Source: Manis javanica
Taxonomy: Eukaryota; Chordata; Mammalia; Pholidota; Manidae
Direction of reading: 5' to 3'
Length of the DNA: 64,000 nucleotides
Assembly (NCBI RefSeq): GCF_040802235.1
Contig: NC_133157.1
Location: forward strand, 37,538,501 to 37,602,500
Under the pieces are notes generated by a model, which was not told the origin of the DNA, did no database searches, and saw only the letters and a program-made list of their open reading frames with translations. A program made the position numbers and the translations under genes. The stretch's first letter is position 1; the number at the start of each line of letters is the position of its first letter. This document shows, piece by piece, positions 60,222 through 64,000 of this stretch.

Positions 60222-60437
60222 AGGCCTTTGGTTATCAAACTTTCATGTGTATCAGAATCATCTGGAGGGTTTGTTCAAATGGATTGTGGCTATCCCCATC
60301 ACCCCCCGTCCCCCAACACACACATAGAGTTTCTGATTTAGGGGGTTTGGAATGCCAAGAATTTGCTTTTCTAACAGGTTTCCAGATAGGTCTGATGTTG
60401 CTGGCCCGAAAACCACAGTTTGAGAACTGTTCTAGGA
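60222..60437 (+). mobile_element. MER20-like hAT element, first copy
   Basis: Ends are GGTTATCAAACTTTCATGTG and CCACAGTTTGAGAACTGTTC. Internal ATCAGAATCATCTGGAGGG and AGAGTTTCTGATTTAGG are characteristic of the family. Strand is relative to the second copy, which is inverted. Confidence 0.75.
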
Positions 60438-60529
60438 TTATCCCTCCCTGAGGGCTCTGTTACCCTTATTTTAATATGAATTTTCATTTTTCAGTTATCC
60501 TTTATCTCTTAGTTTTTAGTTACTTTGCT

Positions 60530-60685
60530 ACCAATGTGAGGTCTGTGGACCAGCAATAAATACCAGCATCACTTGGGAGCTTGTTAGAAATGCAGATTCT
60601 CAGACCTACTGGACCAGAAAGACCTACTGCACTTAAAGACCTGTGGGTGATTCATGTGCACATTAATGTTTGGGAAGCACTGCCT
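60530..60685 (-). mobile_element. MER20-like hAT element, second copy (inverted)
   Basis: TCTGTGGACCAGCAATAAAT, CCAGCATCACTTGGGAGCTT and GTTAGAAATGCAGATTCTCA are the reverse complement of the family's right half. The distal end is degraded. Confidence 0.7.
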
Positions 60686-60984
60686 ATGGCTCATTCTCAT
60701 CAGCAAGCAACCAAGCATGTTCTTGATTTTCTCCTCCAAGGCTGCCCCTCATCCAGTGTCCCATGTTAGTAGATAACAATGCCATTTATACAGCTGCTCA
60801 GACTAAACAAAACAGTTTTCCCTCACAACTTTCTCACATATCTGACATTCAATTCATCAGCAAATAGGATTATATAGTCTGCAACTTCACCATTTCCACT
60901 GCTTTAAATCCTAATCCAAAATGCCATAATCTCTCACTCGGACTAGTACTGTAGCTTCTTACCTGGTCACTCTGCTTCCAGCTT

Positions 60985-61500
60985 TGCTCCCTTAAAGTTT
61001 GTTTTCCTGCAGTCAAACACAGTGATTCTTTAAAAACATGAGATCATGTAATGCCTCCTCTCAAAATCCTGCAATGGTTCCCCAGTCTATAGGATTAAAA
61101 CCCAAAGTCCTTATCATGGTCTGTTAGGCCTTGGGTGATCTGTCTTGGCCACCTCTCTCCTCTCTTTCCCCAGCCCTCTTGACTCTAGCAGCCCTGCTCA
61201 CCTTTTCTTTGGTGGACCCAGTTCACTCCTGCCTTCTGGCCTTTGTGCTTTCTGTTCATTTTGAGTAGAATGCTTTTCACCCAAAAGGCATGCTCTCTCA
61301 CTTCATTGAGGTTTCCCCTGATCAACTCATCTAAGATAAGTAGCCCCCATTACTCTTTATTCCCTTATCCTGTCTTATTTCTCCTCACTGCACTTACTAT
61401 TACCTCCTGGCATCTACTTTTTTGTCTGTCTCCCAGCTCTAAACCTGTCTTCTCCACTTTAGTTGTGGGGCTATCATTCTCTCAATTGACAAATTGGGTG
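60985..61500 (-). repeat. L2 LINE fragment, minus strand, copy 1
   Basis: Reverse-oriented L2 phrases: CAATGGTTCCCCAGTCTATA, TTAAAACCCAAAGTCCTTAT, CTTCTGGCCTTTGTGCTTTC, GAGGTTTCCCCTGATCAAC. Confidence 0.75.
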
Positions 61501-61599
61501 CCTGGAATGTAGCCTTGATTTTTTTTTTCATTCTTCCTTCCCACTGATATTCACTCAATCCTATTTCTAAAATATATCTCAAGAAATTCAGTTCTTAAA

Positions 61600-62065
61600 T
61601 GCTTCACTGCCACCGTCCTTATCTATGACCTCAGCATCTTTTACTGGAGTCATTTTCTAACCCATCTACTCTTTTTGCATAGGAAACAGGTTTTTTTTTA
61701 ATGTGATTAAACTGTTACTCCTTGCTTAAAACCCTGCAATGTGCACTGCACTTCATTTCTTGCCTTACAAAGCCATTTACCTATTCAGCAACACTGCCTA
61801 CCATTTACCCCTTGTTCATAGAGTTCCAGCTACATATCTTTCATGTTTTTGACCCATTTGTGCTTTCTGTCCCTCTGCATGGAATCCCCCCTCTCCCAGC
61901 CATTTTTTACTAGTTGATTCCTTCTAATTCTTACGGATTCAGCTGAAATGTGACCTAATCAGAAATATTCCCTTACCTTCTTCCCTTTGCCAACCTCCAT
62001 TATTTTGTCTCATGACTCTTACTTGCTTTATTTGTATCACTTCACTTTCTGTGTGTCAGGCTCAT
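61600..62065 (-). repeat. L2 LINE fragment, minus strand, copy 2
   Basis: A second reverse-oriented L2-like run (AACTGTTACTCCTTGCTTAA, CCCTCTGCATGGAATCC, AATGTGACCTAATCAGAAAT), more diverged than copy 1. Confidence 0.65.
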
Positions 62066-62084
62066 ACGATACCTTTAAGAAAAT

Positions 62085-62600
62085 GAAATGGCAAGTCACA
62101 GGCTTTGAGAAGATATCTGGATTACATAAATTTGACAGTGGGTTTGTATCCAGAATAAATAAGTAACTTGTAAATCTATGAGACAAAGAAAAACAATCAG
62201 GCAAAAGATAGGAGCAGATGCCTCATAAAAGAAGATAAAAGAATGGCCAATAAGTACATGCAAATGTGCCCACATCATTAACTATTTGGAAAATTAGAAT
62301 TAAAACAGTACTACACCATTTCACACCAAAACGGCCAACAGAACTGACCGATGCCCGTCCACCGGAGCTGTCTTACACTATCGGTGGGAATGCAGTACTA
62401 CAGCCATTTTGGAAAACTGGTGGCAGTTTCTCGTCAAGTTAAACTTAACAATTGGCACAGGACCCACACAAACTGAGGGAAGTGTTTACACCCTTACATA
62501 TTTTTCAAAACTCATAGAATTGTACCTTGAAAATTGTGCATTTAATGAATCTAAATTTTAACGCTACAAAAGCAAAACAAGATCAATAAAATGAAAATTA
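62085..62600 (+). repeat. Old L1 ORF2/3' fragment abutting the RIGI promoter
   Basis: Plus-strand phrases follow the end of L1 ORF2 and its 3' region: GAATGGCCAATAAGTACATG, GAATTAAAACAGTACTACAC, GTGGGAATGCAGTACTACAG, CATTTTGGAAAACTGGTGGC. The distal part has AACTCATAGAATTGTACC. It ends about 20 bp before the CpG-rich RIGI promoter. Confidence 0.75.
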
Positions 62601-62609
62601 AGACCCAAA

Positions 62610-62897
62610 CATTTCCCAGAAGTCTTCTCCGGCCCCGCTGGGTCCGCGGGCGCCCGCCGGTGACAGCGCGCAGAGCACGAACCGCGCGGTTCCGGGCGGG
62701 GGGGCGGCACCTGCGGTTGTCCGGCCTCCCCGCCGCGTCCGCCCGTGGCGCCGCTGGTTGCAGTTTCGATTTTTCCTCTGCTGCTGAGACTCTTCGGCAG
62801 CTCCGCCTCCTTAGCGCCTGGGAAGTCACTCCCGGCGGAGCAAAAAGCGAGAGGGGCGCAGGTGAGGCGGGGACCTGTCGCGAGCGGAGCCGCCGGC
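62610..62897 (+). promoter_or_regulatory. RIGI promoter and 5'UTR with ISRE-like element
   Basis: Abrupt change from AT-rich L1 sequence to CpG-island DNA. The minus strand of 62762-62774 reads AAAAATCGAAACT, one base off the interferon-stimulated response element core GAAANNGAAACT. The human gene is interferon- and IRF1-induced, so this is a likely IRF site by position and motif. No TATA box was seen. Minus-strand frames here reflect base composition. Confidence 0.55.
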
Positions 62898-63003
62898 ATG
62901 ACGGCGGAGCAGCGGAGGAATCTGCACGCCTTCGGTCACTATGTCAGGAGGACGCTGGACCCTACCTACATCCTGAGCTACATGGCCCCCTGGTTTAGTG
63001 AGG
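62898..63003 (+). CDS. RIGI: RIGI (DDX58) coding exon 1, start of first CARD
   Basis: RIG-I is the cytosolic sensor of 5'-triphosphate double-stranded RNA. Its two N-terminal CARDs signal through MAVS to induce interferon. This exon encodes the first 35 residues plus one base of the next codon, from [12 protein letters not shown] to [16 protein letters not shown], followed by the donor GTGAGT at 63004. The [14 protein letters not shown] block is the conserved first-CARD start, and the Lys/Arg-rich first helix is intact. The ATG has a good context (G at -3). The rest of the gene, including CARD2, the helicase and the C-terminal RNA-binding domain, lies beyond the window. The open frame reading on to 63158 is intron. 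Confidence 0.96.
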
Positions 63004-64000
63004 GTGAGTGGCCCAGCGGCCCCTGCCCCTTGGGGCTGGAAAACAGTTCAAGTTCAGGACTTGTTTCCCCCTTGCTTTTGTCTTTTCTTGTAGTCAATAC
63101 AGATAACCTGCTAGAAACGCCGGGGTTGAAGCAAGCTCCCCTCAGCATTTTAGACTAGAGATTGTCTTCGAGGTCCGGAAGGGAAAACTTAAGCCCCAGC
63201 GAAGTGAGTGAAATGGCTTGTTTGGGTGTGCATTCTATTTAGGTTCAAAGCTGGACAAACAAATCGCTGTCCATTTCATTTATTTCCTCTAATAATTATG
63301 TCTACTATGTGTTTGGCTTTATACTGACATCAGAGATTGAGAAATAAGATACAAGCCCTTAAAATACGTTATAGCCGAGATGTTGGGGGTTGGAGACGGT
63401 GAGGGCAGCTGAACGCAAATAATTAGAGAGCCAAGGAAGTTGACGCTTATTCTGCCCGGGGTCTTACTTGCACTTCCGAGTAACTGAAATCTTGAGAGGA
63501 GCGAGATTTCTGGACTGAATGGCTTTAGGCAGCAATTCAGATGTTTCCATCTGGCTTTTGAGACATGATGGTGGATAATGGCCATTTTGTGTTTTTGTAT
63601 TGAAGTGCTTTGTAGGCGAGGCTTTGGGGAGGAGAAGAGGGGCGGTGCCTGGAAGGAGTGGAGATGGCAGAGGGAGGAGTTTGTAGTTCCTTGTCAGGCT
63701 CCCAATTCCTAAGTATCTTCCTGAAGCGAGGCGGTTTTTGGAAATTGCGTCAAGGCAGACAGGTAATTTAAATGCTAGTTCTTCTGCAAAACCAAGCCAT
63801 TGGTTGTGGAGTGAGCAGTGAAAGAATTTGACAAAGGTAGACTTGCTCTTTCTAGTTGTGCTCAGAAGTTACAAAATAACATCTTAATGGCAGCGGAGCA
63901 GCTTGGGCCCGTGAAAAAGGGAAGCTCCTGTTAAGACATCTCTTTTAGGAATCATTTGAATGAATGAAACACTAACAAACTGGTGTGAATCCCATTCTTT
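63004..64000 (+). other. RIGI intron 1 (partial)
   Basis: Begins GTGAGT. No second exon or strong repeat is seen before the window ends. Sequence around 63250-63440 has a weak MIR/L2-like look. Confidence 0.7.

Overview
This is nuclear DNA from a placental mammal. Four genes lie in conserved order: NDUFB6 (+), SMIM27 (-), TOPORS (+) and the first exon of RIGI/DDX58 (+), which is the human 9p21 gene neighbourhood read in the opposite direction. All coding exons were identified by reading splice sites and translating, and the products match the mammalian families closely in length (128-aa NDUFB6, 55-aa SMIM27).

The species is not certain. Lineage-specific SINEs (Alu, B1/B2, carnivore tRNA-Lys SINEs, ruminant Bov elements) are not visible in 64 kb. 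The young repeats are L1 copies and an L1-tailed env-containing element that resemble, from memory, repeats of pangolins (Manis). That is an inference of moderate to low confidence.

Layout. 1-310: ancient L1 scrap. 1117-9343: a full-length but mutated young L1 on the minus strand. It has tandem 5'UTR monomers, an ORF1 with one stop codon and a frameshifted ORF2, and its poly(A) tail was later invaded by a retroviral-env-derived element. 9639-10200: solo ERV LTR. 10200-28600: intergenic DNA with L2, MIR, old and young L1 copies, a large tetranucleotide microsatellite, a cryptic inverted duplication and an ancient L1 split by nested insertions. 28650-39870: NDUFB6 in four coding exons. 40390-41000: SMIM27, convergent with NDUFB6. 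42130-53530: TOPORS, with a CpG-island first exon, a 7.4-kb intron carrying an 18-bp-TSD L1, and one large coding exon. 53530-62600: intergenic DNA with a cluster of fossil DNA transposons (Tigger/MER2-like, MER5A-like, MER20-like) and L2. 62610-64000: RIGI promoter, first coding exon and start of intron 1.

The most interesting gene-level observation is in TOPORS. The first exon keeps the conserved N-terminal reading frame, but the codon where the initiator ATG should be reads TAG. Translation would then have to begin at the second conserved Met (49981), giving a 964-aa protein with an intact RING finger. An out-of-frame upstream ORF overlaps that start. The genes share no pathway: complex I assembly or stability (NDUFB6), a micropeptide (SMIM27), ubiquitin/SUMO ligation (TOPORS) and cytosolic RNA sensing (RIGI).
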